Assembly: GCA_039090855.1 (NCBI GenBank)
Contig: CM077024.1
Location: 61,031,594-61,095,593 of the forward strand
Direction of reading: 5' to 3'
Length of the DNA: 64,000 nt
Origin: Macrothele yani
Taxonomy: Eukaryota > Arthropoda > Arachnida > Araneae > Macrothelidae
This document shows positions 11,101-21,731 of the stretch, piece after piece. The notes below the pieces were generated by a model, which was given only the letters and a program-made list of their open reading frames with translations, had not been told where the DNA came from and searched no databases. A program made the translations under genes and the position numbers. Positions within the stretch are counted from its first letter, which is position 1. Every line of letters starts with the position of its first letter.

Positions 11101-11310
11101 ATCAAACAAAGATCTTCGCTCTTTCCACGTTTATAAGTGAGTCACGGAAAAATTCTGATTGGCAGCCACCGGGAGTCGAACCCAGACCCTGGGTTCGACT
11201 CCCGGTGGCTGCCAAAACCCAGGGTCTGGGTTCGACTCCCGGTGGCTGCCAATGAGAATTTTTCCGTGACTCACTTATAAACGTGGAAAGAGCGAAGATC
11301 TTTGTTTGAT
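11101..11310. mobile_element. Near-perfect palindrome with tRNA 3'-half-like core
   Basis: 11101-11190 and 11218-11310 are almost perfect reverse complements. The arms start ATCAAACAAAGATCTTCGCT and include a block CGCTCTTTCCACGTT (11117-11131; inverted 11280-11294). In the middle, a tRNA T-arm/acceptor-like stretch occurs three times: inverted at 11161-11183, direct at 11191-11213 and direct at 11228-11250. Each has the B-box GGGTTCGACTCCC followed by GGTGGCTGCC. The block CGCTCTTTCCACGTT is also in the element at 4533-5053. No coding capacity. It is a foldback/MITE-like non-autonomous element whose mobiliser is unknown. Confidence 0.65.
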
Positions 11311-11859
11311 AAAACTATTTTCTTTGCAGATTGATTAGTATTTTGCTTTCAGGAAACGTTACAAAACCTGCACGTTTATCAACTTGAAAATATCTAAGCA
11401 TCATTTCTCACACATGAGAACGAGTCACTTTACAAAAGAGCGAAGAACCCAAAGAAAAAGTTGGATAATCGACAAAGGTTTGTACACATGCAATGCTTAC
11501 GCTGAAGTATTTCTGACAAAAATATAATTTCAAAGCATATGCCGTGAGTAGGTTGTGAAGTTCAGAAGTGATGATTGCAGCATGAAAAATAAGCAGAGTA
11601 GCGATCGGACGAAGAAGATGCAGAGCGCAGATTAGCATCTCCTTCTGTCGAGCAGGCGCAGACATACATCCAAGAGACTAAACATTAACACCACCAGCCT
11701 AAAATGATGTTAGTCTTACACGTTTCGCCAAAACAGTTCTTACCCGCGAGCCATGGACCCAACAAAATTTCTATGGGTATCTAGTGGTATCTGGTACACA
11801 CACGTTACCAGCAGATCTCTTAAGTCTTGCGGGTTACGTGGCTAAGTCGCCGCAGATCG
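11311..11859. other. Intergenic, no gene seen
   Basis: No recognisable domain. Part of it should be the distal end of the Tc1 element whose C-terminal remnant starts at about 11860, but I could not find a clear inverted terminus. Confidence 0.4.
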
Positions 11860-12172
11860 GATTTGCTATATCAATACAAATCGCAGATGCTCGATTCAAT
11901 TGATGTCTGAGAAATTTGGACGCCAGAGAAATACCTGGTAGTTTCCTCATGTTCAGCAAAGCATACACAGACAATTCGGGCAATGAGGAATTTGCCAACC
12001 GTTCTCCAACAATTCGCGTTATTTTGTTGGAACAAGGCGCTGATAGAAGGGAACATCATTCCCATGAAAGGATTTACCTGGTCTGCAATAATGTTTAGGC
12101 AGATGGTAGACGTCATAGTTCCCTGCACATGAATGAATGGACGTAGTATTTCACAGCAGAGCATTGCCAACA
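11860..12172 (-). pseudogene. Tc1-like transposase, C-terminal fragment
   Basis: The - strand reads PFIHVQGTMTSTICLNIIAD then QVNPFMGMMFPS and ALFQQNNANCW, the second catalytic region of a Tc1 transposase with the aspartate replaced by asparagine (QQNNA for QQDNA). It begins immediately at the left edge of the 63-bp minisatellite. The matching N-terminal half lies beyond the minisatellite at 15237-15792 in the same orientation, so the two are best read as one gene split by the array. Confidence 0.7.
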
Positions 12173-15100
12173 AGTCGGTAGAGACCTTACACTACCTATA
12201 TATAAAATCAAACCGGTCGATACCTTACACTACCTCCAGCCAGTAGATTTAACAGTAGAACAATATTAAAACAAGCCGGTGGAGGCCTTACACTACATCT
12301 ACCCAGTAGATTTCCAAGTATAACAATATGAAACCAAGCCGGTGGAAGCCTTACACTACCTCCAATCAGTAGATTTCCCAGTAGAACAATATTAAAACAA
12401 GACGGTGGAGGCCTTGTGCTACCTCCACCCAGTAGATATCCCAGTAGAACAATATGAAAATAAGCCGGTGGAGGCCTTACACTACCTCCTCCTAGTAGAT
12501 TTCCCAGTAAAACTATATGAAAACTAGCCGGTGGAGGCCTTACACTACCTCCACCCAGTAGATTTCCCAGTAGAAATATGAAAAGAAGCCGGTCGCGGCC
12601 TTACACTACTTCCACCCAGTAGATTTCCCAGTAGAACAATATGAAAACAAGCCGGTAGAGGCCTTGCACTACCTCCACCCACTAGATTTCCTAGTAGAAC
12701 AATACTAAAACAAGACGGTCGAGGCCTTACACTACCTCCACCCACTAGATTTCCCAGTAGAACAATATAAAAACCAGCCGGCAGAGGCCTTATACTACAC
12801 CCAGTAGATTTCCCAGTAGAACAATATTAAAACAAGCCGGCCGAGGCCTTACACTAACTCCACCCAGTACATTTCGCAGTAGAACAATATTAAAACAAGC
12901 CGGTCGAGACCTTATACTATCTCCACCCAGTAGATTTCCCAGTAGAACAATATTAAGACAAGCCGGCCGAGGCCTTAGACTACCTCCACCCAGTAGATTC
13001 CCCAGTAGAACGATATCAAAACAAGCAGGACAAGGCCTTTCACTACCTCCACCCAGTAGACTTCCAAGTAGAACAATATTAAAACAAGCCGATGGAGGCC
13101 GTACACTACCACCACCCAGTAGAACAATATTAAAACAAGCCGATGGAGGCTTTACACTACTTCCATCCATTACATTTCCCAGTAGAACAATACTAAAACA
13201 AGCCGGCCGAGGCCTTACACTACCTCCACCCAGTAGAACAATATTAAAACCAACCCGGTCGAGGCCTTCCACTACTTCCACCCAGTAGATTTCCCAGTTT
13301 AACAGTATGAAAACAAGCCAGCTGATGCCTTACACTACCTCCACCCAGTAGATTTCCCAGTAGAACAATATTAAAACAAGCCGATGGAGGTTTTACACTA
13401 CCTCCACCCAGTAGATTTCCCAGTAGAACAATATTAAAACAAACCGGCCGAGGCCTTACACTACCTCCACCCAGTAGATTTCCCAGTAGAACAATATTAA
13501 AACAAGCCGATGGAGGCCTTACACTACCTCCACCCAGTAGATTTCCCAGTAGAACAATATGAAAACAAGCGGGTCGAGGCCATACACTACTTCCACCCAG
13601 TAGATTTCCCAGTAGAACAGTATGAAAACAAGCCGGCCGATACCTTACACTACCTCCACCCAGTAGATTTCCCAGTAGAACAATATTAAAACAATTCGGT
13701 CGAGGCCTTACACTACCTCCACCCAGTAGATTTCCCAGTAGAACAATATTAAAACAAACCGGTCGAGGCCTTCCACTATTTCAACCCAGTAGATTTCCCA
13801 GTATAACAGTATGAAAACAAACCGGCCGAGGCCTTACACTACCTCCACCCAGTAGATTTCCCAATAGAACAATATTAAAACAAGCCGGCCGAGGCCTTAC
13901 ACTATCTCCACCCAGTTGATTTCCCAGTAGAACAATATCAAAACAAGCCGATGGAGGCTTTACACTACCTCCACCCAGTAGATTTCCCAGTAGAACAATA
14001 CTAAAACCAGCCGGCCGAGGCCTTACACTACCTCCACTCAGTAGATTTCCCAGTAGCACAATATTAAAACAAGACGGTCGGGGCTTTACACTACCTCGAC
14101 CCAGTAGATTTCCAGTAGAACAATATAAAAACAAGCCGGCCGAGGACTTACACTACCTCCACCCAGTAGATTTCCCAGTATAACAATATGAAAACAAGCC
14201 GGTTGAGGCCATACACTACCTCCACCCAGTAGATTTCCCAGTAGAACAATATGAAAACAAGCCGGTGGAGGCCTTACACTACCTCCACCCAGCAGATTTC
14301 CCAGTAGAGCAATATGAAAACAAGCCGGTCGAGGCTTTACACTACCTCCACTCAGTAGATTTCCTAGTAAAACAATATGCAAACAGTAGCCGGTTGAGGC
14401 CTTACATTACCTCCACCCAGTAGATTTTCCAGTAGGACAATATGAAAACAAGCCGGTGGAGGCCTTACACGACCTCCACACAGTAAATTTCCCAGTAGAA
14501 CAATATGAAAACAAGCAGGTCGAGGCTTTACACTACCTCCACCCAGTGGATTTCCCAGTAGAACAATATGAAAACTAGCCAATCGAGGCTTTACACTACC
14601 TCCACCCAGTAGATTTTCCAGTAGGACAATATGAAAACAAGCCGGTGGAGGCCTTACACTACCTCCACGCAGTAGATTTCCCAGTAGAACAATATGAAAA
14701 ACAAGCCGGTCGAGGCCTTACACTACCCCCACCCAGTAGATTTTGCAGTAAAACAATATGAAAACCAGCCGGCCGAGGCCTTACACTACCTCCACCCAGT
14801 AGATTTCCCAGTAGAACAATATTAAAACAATCCGGTCGAGGCCTTACACTACCTTCACCCAGTAGATTTCCCTGTAGAACAATATGAAAACCAGCCGGTA
14901 GAGGCCTTGCACTACCTCCACCCAGTAGATTTCCCAGTAGAACAATATTAAAACAAGCCGGTCGAGGCCTTACACTACCTCCACCCAGTAGATTTCCCAG
15001 TAGAACAATATGAAAACCAGCCGGTAGAGGCCTTGCACTACCTCCACCCAGTAGATTTCCCAGTAGAACAATATTAAAACAAGCCGGTCGAGGCCTTACA

Positions 15101-15236
15101 CTACCTCCACCCAGTAGATTTCCCAGTAGAACAATAATAAAACAAGCCGATGGAGGCCTTACACTACCTCCACCCAGTAGATTTCCCAGTAGAACAATAT
15201 GAAAACAAGCAGGTGGAGGCCTCACACTAATTCCAA
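12173..15236. repeat. 63-bp minisatellite, about 48 copies
   Basis: A head-to-tail array of a 63-bp unit. On the + strand each unit contains cctccacccagtagatttcc, cagtagaacaatat(g/t)aaaac and aagccgg(t/c)cgaggccttac. Most copies are the full 63 bp. Some have 1-bp indels, and a few are truncated (for example near 12560 and 13125). Because 63 is divisible by 3, the - strand stays open across many units and would read a 21-residue repeat with core LLGGGSVRPRPACF; the longest run is 188 codons (14659-15225). The array lies inside a Tc1 transposase gene. I treat it as non-coding tandem DNA. Confidence 0.95.
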
Positions 15237-15792
15237 CGGCTTGTTTTCATCCCACGGTGCATCCTTGTTCCAACAGTTCCGTATGTAAAAGAGGCACACG
15301 TATCCGACCATTCACACGATGCAACAGGAAACGAGATTCCTCAGACCAACTGACCTTCTTCAAATCATTTCAGCTACAGTTTTGATGTTCGCGTTCCAAT
15401 TGTAAGAGCTATCGACTGTCACTTTGCGGCTACGCGGTCGCAGTTTTAGCAGAGTTCGATGTACTGTGTATTGTGGCACATTACCCGCGTCACCAGCATT
15501 CAAGGTACCGGCGATTTGCTTTACCGTATCCCTTCTGTTGGCTGGTACCATACGGGATAGAATTCGTTTCCTCCAGCTTTGATCAGCGTTGGGTAGGCCC
15601 ACACTCTGCCGGTGTTTCGTTTTTCTTTTCGAACCACGTTTTGAAGGTGCTAAACACGGCTGACCATGAGCACCTCACAAGCCTTGTTGTCTCAGAAATG
15701 CTCTGACCCAGTCGTTTTGCCATTACGATTTTTCCTTTCTGAAACTCTCCCAAGTCCGTTGCCTTTTTGCGTCTAAATAACATGAATAACAC
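15237..15792 (-). pseudogene. Tc1-like transposase, N-terminal fragment
   Basis: The - strand frame starts near 15792 with MLFRRKKATDLGEFQKGKIV and AKRLGQSISETTRLVRCSWS, the N-terminal helix-turn-helix of a Tc1 transposase. It continues after a frame change through RKRILSRMVPANRRDTVKQI and YTVHRTLLKLRPRSRK. Just before the minisatellite an SEESRFLLH motif is visible (first catalytic region, with E for D). Catalytic motif two is found on the far side of the array (11860-12172). Frameshifts and stops are present. Confidence 0.75.
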
Positions 15793-15909
15793 TGATTAAC
15801 GGAGGCCAGTATCAAGTGCTATTTATACCATTTCATGACCATCACACGCGTCGTCGTTAACATGAAGTTGCTTTGATTTGCATAAAGACGTGCTGGACAT
15901 AATATTTTT

Positions 15910-16980
15910 GCCTTTCGATGTACTTCTATGATGACTAAAATCGACCTTCTTGTGCAAGTACCATGTTTATTATGCCATAAAACGCTGGAAACTTATAATT
16001 GTACATACTAAACATTTTAGTCTTTTAGGAAAACTTGTGTTATATAACTAAGTATTTGATGTACGTATCGCTTCAGTTTTTGAAAAATAAATCTTAGTAA
16101 ATAACAACTTCATAAGTTCCACCTAGCAAGCAAATATTCGCTTGTTTTGTAATTAATTTTCGTGTCGTATCATTCGATACTGTGGTAAATTTTGAGATTT
16201 TTCTTTATGGGTAGTGACAAGCAAAACATTTCTCATATGATGTAAATACTTTGATGATTGTAATCTGCTAAGGAGGTACTATGTATTAACACTCGAAAAT
16301 TCCATTTCTCTCCCCACCAAGTTTGTTTCATTCTGATACACATGCTTCTTCCCCTACAGGCAGAACTTACAATCCTAAGAGTGTTGTTGCATTTGTGTTC
16401 GTTAAAGAAACAAGCAGCAACCATTACTCACTTCGACCAGATTACAGATGGAAGAAATGCCTGATACGTTGACCGATAGTTTTACCCGGATCGATAAACT
16501 TCGTTCCAACTTGTATGCCAGCAAGAATGTTTCTGTGCATTTATACTCATGCAACAAATAACGTACCCACGATCCATCCCTTCAGTAGCAGGGGGATTGC
16601 TATGTTCCATCAGTCATCTAAAGACATGTGTGACGTTATGGATGCGTCCCGCGGGAAGATTTAAGAGCTTTTTCCTCTCACTTTTATGGCTTTACGCCTG
16701 CTTTGCCCATCTTACAGGCTGTCAGCATGAGCCTAGGAAATTACGCGTGTAAGTCTGAGCGGTGGCAAGACATTTACACCACTTTTGTTCTTAAAAAGAT
16801 CCAGAAACAAAGTTTGATTTAATAAAACCTCGTCCCGGGCAATGCATCCCAAAGATGAAATTTTTCATAGCTGAAACGACACTTTATCATCTAAATAGTA
16901 CTCACCTCCTTTTGTGACTCGCAATAAATTCAAACGAATCATCCAATTACTTTGTAGCAAAAATGTGTTATATTTTTCCC
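15910..16980. other. Intergenic, no gene seen
   Basis: AT-rich, with chance ORFs only. Nothing recognised. Confidence 0.5.
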
Positions 16981-16984
16981 AAGG

Positions 16985-17017
<33 letters not shown>

Positions 17018-17018
17018 G
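16985..17018. repeat. (CT)n microsatellite
   Basis: A run of CT dinucleotides with one ttt interruption. Confidence 0.95.
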
Positions 17019-17600
17019 GTTGCCATGTCAACTCACTTCAAAATCATACATTTCTCCTCAAGACCCTGTGCTTTAACTATTCCTCATTACTTAAAAGCAA
17101 GAGCATACAAAAACATAAAAATACAGTGCAAATACCGAAAATTGCCCGCATATATCATTCAACATCAAAATTAAAATTTACGGTGTACTTATCCAGAAAC
17201 CAAATTTATGGCTCATATAATTTTAGCTTTTATATTCCCTAGTGGAAGTTCAATAATAACGCACGTATGGTAAAAGTATGTCAGTCTGATATTATCTGAG
17301 GTGAATAGTTTAGGCACACACATGCAACTATAGTATCTGCGGCTCCTGACTGACTCTGTAGCTTTAAATGTAATGCACATATTTTGAATTTTTACTGCTT
17401 TAACTGTGTTTAGATTATTGCCTGCTGTAACGGTAACCGTGAGACTCACGGCTTAGTATGGTTAAGGTAAAGGTAAACCTCGTTTCTAGTATGGTGTATT
17501 TTTCAGTCTAGCTGTACTTGACCATTCCGGCACAGCTTGACTGACAAATTGTAACATAGCTAATCATATTCAAATATATTTATTAAAAACAAACCGTCGA
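17019..17600. other. Intergenic, no gene seen
   Basis: No domain or repeat recognised before the Penelope-like tail begins. Confidence 0.45.
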
Positions 17601-17700
17601 TACATGATTAAACTCATAGTTGCCGTAAAAGGCCCTCTACGAGTATATGACAAACTTTACTGAAAGCTAAAAGAAATATATACAATTTAAAAATGTGAGA

Positions 17701-17733
17701 CCTTTCGGGATCACTCTATAGTCCCATCCTCAG
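17701..17733 (-). ncRNA. Hammerhead-ribozyme-like core
   Basis: On the - strand CTGAGGA fits the hammerhead box CUGANGA. It is followed by a stem GGGA/TCCC and then GAAA, the second conserved box. Penelope-like elements are known to carry hammerhead motifs in their terminal repeats. One base next to the stem is unpaired, and the cleavage-site strand was not located, so activity is doubtful. A weaker relative with the same layout lies at 61857-61890 in the other Penelope copy. Confidence 0.35.
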
Positions 17734-17944
17734 ACTAAACTTGTATAATACACCGTGCCGACCCCTTTAAATAACCAATGCGCAGAATGGGACTGGCGTA
17801 AGTAGATATTGAAGATGTTTGGTATCTGCGCAACCTAATGGGAGGCCAGGTCTACAAGAGGAAAATGGCAATGGCAAAGATAGTCAATACAGTTCCACTT
17901 GGGAACAGTCACTCTGGCTGTTGTGTTAAATCGCTTGGAAATAA

Positions 17945-17961
17945 ATATATATATATATATA
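17945..17961. repeat. (TA)n microsatellite
   Basis: About eight TA units within the Penelope-like tail. The equivalent place in the inverted right copy (19120-19135) lacks the expansion. Confidence 0.9.
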
Positions 17962-18620
17962 TTTCAAGGTTGCGGAATATCACAAGGTAAAGAGTCATTA
18001 CAACAGAGATGTACAGTATTTGAAAGTAAATGTACATACTCCCTGCCAGAAATAGTGATGACTTGCTTGTTGGAGTTGTTAAAATACGAGCTTCATCCAA
18101 CACGGGATAAGGAGTCCTACTCTGGGTTAAACGGGATAGGGATGTGTTCATTGTCCCATCCGCACACTATAAACGTGCGCTACAACAGGGGAGTCTGCAA
18201 GAAGCGGCAAGTGAAGCCGATATACTGTTTAGATGAAACATTGTTGTCCATGGCTCGCATGAGATTACTGTAAATTTTATGTCGCTCACTAGGTTAATGG
18301 AATGTATATTTTCTGGTGATTGATAGGATGTTCGAAGTTTTAACACCGAATGCCATTTCATAACGCTTGCATATATTAAACAAGATAGACGTGACTGCAG
18401 GGTAGTAGGAGATGTACCCAACAAAAGTGGGTTTGCGATGCTCCCGTTGGAGGGTAGATGCAGGAGAGAGGAGAGGAGTTAAGCAGGTTTCTCGGATGGC
18501 GATCAACAATAATGTCATCATAGACATGCAGTCTGGTGATCTCTTTGATTTTTGGAAGTTCCGCCCTGCGAAGTCTCAGGCTAGACGAATGTGTAACAGT
18601 TCTTTTTACCACAAACCCTT

Positions 18621-19448
18621 CTGCATCTACCCTCCAACGGGAGCATCGCATATCCACTTTTGTTGGGTCTATCTGCTACTACCCTGCACTCACGTCTGTC
18701 TTGTCTAATATATGTAAGCGTTATGAACTGGCATTCGGTGTTGAAATTTCGAACATCCTATTAATCACCACAAAAGATAGATTCCATTAACCTAGTGAAA
18801 GACATGGAATTTATAGTATTCTCGTGCGAGCCATGGACAACAATGTTTTATCTAAATAGTATTTGGCTCCACTTGCCGCTCCTTGTAGTGTCCCAGTCCG
18901 AGCACGTTTATAGTGTGCGGATAGGGGCCATTAACACAGTCCTAGCCCGTTTAACCCAAGGTGGGACTCATTATCCCGTATGGGATGAAGCTCATATTTT
19001 AACAACTCTAGCTAGCAAGTCATCACTATTTCTGGTAAAGAGTATGTACATTTTCTTTCAAATACTGTACATCTCTGTTGTAATAACTCTTTATCTTGTG
19101 ATATTCCGCAACCTTGGAAATATTTATTTCCAAGCGATTTAACACAACAGCCAGAGTGACTCTTCTCACGTGGAACTGTAAAATATTTATGCTTGAAATA
19201 TTTTAAATATTGCCATACTTATATTTTATATAAGTGTGAAATATTTATTTCCAAGCGATTTAACACAACAGCCAGAGCGACTGTTCCCAAGTGGAACTGT
19301 ATTTACTATCTTTGCCATTGTCATTTTCCTCTTGTAGGCCTACGTCCCGTTAGGTTGCGCAGACACCAAACATCTTCAATATCTACTTACGTCATTCCCA
19401 TTCTGCGCATTGAGTATTTAAAGGGGTTCGGCACGGTGTATTATACAA
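18621..19448 (+). pseudogene. Penelope-like element, 3' part (right copy)
   Basis: The + strand mirror of 17741-18463. It reads YYPALTSVLSNICKRYELAF, then a broken stretch, then YPVWDEAHILTTLASKSSLF (end of the GIY-YIG domain). Near 19120-19300 a block starting atttatttccaagcgattta is duplicated (19121 and 19243), which lengthens this arm. The arm ends at 19448, exactly where a mariner remnant begins, and lacks the 3' UTR with the ribozyme-like core found on the left copy. With the left copy it forms an inverted repeat of 0.7-0.8 kb arms around a 157-bp loop (18464-18620). Confidence 0.65.
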
Positions 19449-20391
19449 TCATTATTTGCGATGGTGTCCCAACGTCTGGATAGGTCTGCAATGTCATTCT
19501 TGAAAGAATGTGCAGGTTTTGCTGCGAAGAAATCATCAACGAAATTTTGGAAATCGGCATCATTGTTGAACGCTCTTCCACGGAATGCATTCGACGGAGA
19601 TCGGAACTGGTAACAGCCTGAAAGGGGCGACATGGCCGAATGTGGAATAGGCCGAATGTGGAAGTATCTCCCATTTTATGTCCTGGATGGCCATTTTGGT
19701 CACGTTTGCACTGTGAGGGCGTGCGTTATCATGTTGAAGAAGGACACTATGGCGCTGATGTGGCAGTTTCTGCTGACTTTCTTCCCCCACTTGGCGGAGT
19801 TGCTCTCAATAGTGTGCAGCGTTGATGGTTCGACTCCTCGGCAGGATTTTCCAGTGAATAATGCCTTCACACAAAAAGGACTTCTGCAGGATGAAGGTCA
19901 TGTTCTTGATGCGGTGTGGGCATCTTGTTTGCGCTTCACCATTTCCTCCGATAATTGAAAGTCACGTACAAGCACCACTTTTCATTTTCAGTAACAATAC
20001 GTGACAGAAAGGTTTGTGTTGCTCAAAACATTCCCAATAACGGGCGAGCAAGGAACAACTTAGGGCAACTCGCTGATTCTTGTTGTCCTCGGTGAGAGTG
20101 TGAGACACCCAAAACTCCAATTTCTGGACCTTTCTCATACGTTCCAGGTGTTGAACCACTGTGGCCTGACTTATTACAGCCCATCTCAGTGGCGAACTTG
20201 CGTGTGGCTTGACGCGGATCCAAGTGGATGAGATGGTTCAAACGATCCTTATCAAAGTAAGATGGACGTCCTTAGCGTGGATAGTCTTTGAGTTCGACAT
20301 TGGCACCTTGGAGCTGCTCAAACCATTTGGAAGCTGTCCATGGAGCAACAGCATCCTCCCCATACACAGCACAAATTTGTTGAGTAGCCTC
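19449..20391 (-). pseudogene. mariner transposase pseudogene, main part
   Basis: The - strand reads CAVYGEDAVAPWTASKWFEQ (helix-turn-helix), DPRQATRKFATEMGCNKS, SHTLTEDNKNQRVA, then LLQHDNARPHSANVT (second catalytic aspartate) and FFAAKPAHSF near the C-terminus. Frame changes and stops separate the pieces. The first 26 codons are missing here and are found at 27749-27826, on the other side of an LTR retrotransposon. The 3' end of the gene stops at 19448 against the Penelope-like copy, without a mariner terminus. Confidence 0.85.
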
Positions 20392-21102
20392 TATAATGAA
20401 TTTAACTTCTGCTACTTTGCTAATTATAGTGAATATAGCTTTCACTAATATTATAATGAATTCAATGCTTGTACTAAGCTAAGTATAATGCTTTATAATG
20501 CTTCTGCTACTGAATTATGATGAATTCAGCTTCTTGTAAGCTAATGGTTGTTGTGTTATTAATTATGAATAAACTTTCCTGCTAGTAGTGTAGTAATAAT
20601 AATGAACAAACTTATAACTGGTAGTAATGTTGTAGTAGTAATTAAGATGAATAAAGTCTTATGCTGGTTGTTACTAATAACACTAAATGAAATAAACCTA
20701 ACAGCCAGACAGAGGTCTGACAGTACTATGAACTGAGAAAGACGTACTTACTTACAACTCTTTATTATGAACTTCTACTGTTATCATCACACACACTTCA
20801 CACACAGCTACTCAAATAACACGTAGCTCCTTGCCCATGAACGAAGCTCTACTCACATAAACAACAGCTCTCTGACACATAAACAAACGCTCTCCCTATA
20901 CAACAACAAACGCTCTCCTTAGGTATCGTTGAACGCGCCTATTTATACTGGCTACCACCACGTCATGACTTACACTCATTGCCAGATCTCATTCAGCGGG
21001 TGAAATAACATCTCGTTCAGTAAGAAGATAATTTACATAGAAAAATAAAATAACCAGAGATAGTAAAATCAAAAGGAAAGTGAATATAGAGTATACGTTA
21101 CA
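20392..21102 (-). repeat. 3' LTR of the Gypsy-type element
   Basis: 711 bp. In the element's sense it starts TGTAACGTATAC and ends CATTATA. It differs from the 5' LTR by lacking a 6-bp aaacat-type repeat unit and by a few point changes (for example near 20530 and 20750). Confidence 0.95.
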
Positions 21103-21125
21103 TCATCTCCCCCTTAATTTTTTTT
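21103..21125 (-). promoter_or_regulatory. Polypurine tract
   Basis: Immediately inside the 3' LTR the - strand reads a run of A, then ttaagGGGGAGATGA, then the LTR. This is the expected primer site for plus-strand DNA synthesis. Confidence 0.8.
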
Positions 21126-21731
21126 TCGAAAAACCTATCAATTTTGGAGTGTAAGCCTTACACTTCGTTGATTGACGTTTACCGGCCTATTTTTTGTTTT
21201 GTTGTTTGGTGGCAGCAGTATTCACAATCTCAAACTTGGCATGACAAAATCAAGAAATCTGTATTCGTCTGTGAAACACTTTATATACTTGGACAAAAGA
21301 AACCTGCATCGGCATACCTTCCTTTTATTCTGCCTAGCAGGAATCACTTTTTTAATTTCAAATTACGTTCTCATTATTCGTTGAATACACACCAACTGTA
21401 TCAGCAGCGAAGATTGCCTGGAGCTGCCTAACAGTAACAATTTTATTATTTTACCCCTAAGCACATAGATATATATAAAAAAATTTGGATTAGTAGATGG
21501 ACATAGAAGAAATATAAAAAAAAACACACATATATACACAAAAAAGAATGCATAGACCCACACGAAAAAAAGAAATTCTGACACGCCAACTGGTCGTGCA
21601 GGAAAAACAACAAACGGAGAAAAAAACCTGTCCACGAGAACTTACTTATCTCGAGGACGCATAAAAAACTCTAGTACGATAACGTTTTCCAGGCCTAATC
21701 GGACTGGTAAATTCAGGTGGCTTAGAGCGTT

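Larger units (their letters stand above)
17600..18463 (-). pseudogene. Penelope-like element, 3' part (left, inverted copy)
   Basis: Read on the - strand this holds the C-terminal part of a Penelope-like polyprotein. The linker after the reverse transcriptase is visible as YYPAVTSILFNICKRYEMAF (compare LPGITNLLSRVCSKYEIQF in the better copy at 61240). The end of the GIY-YIG nuclease is visible as YPVLDEARILTTPTSKSSLF. Frames change between the pieces. A (TA)n run (17945-17961) interrupts the tail. The 3' UTR continues to about 17600 and carries a hammerhead-like core at 17701-17733. From 17741 inward the sequence is mirrored by 18621-19448. The 5' part, with the catalytic RT, is absent. Confidence 0.65.

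Noticed and set aside
12173..15236. Possible CRISPR array or coding repeat protein
   Set aside because: The units are contiguous with no unique spacers, the context is eukaryotic, and the long - strand ORFs follow from the 63-bp period. Treated as a minisatellite.
18376..18708. Two overlapping ORFs with nearly identical ends (CIYPPTGAS...) on opposite strands
   Set aside because: They are the two arms of the Penelope inverted repeat translated outward in non-native frames.
21363..21635. Hydrophobic ORF near the 3' LTR as a possible envelope transmembrane part
   Set aside because: It is only an AT-rich stretch read as Phe/Ile/Val, without a signal peptide, Cys pattern or fusion-like motif, and too short.
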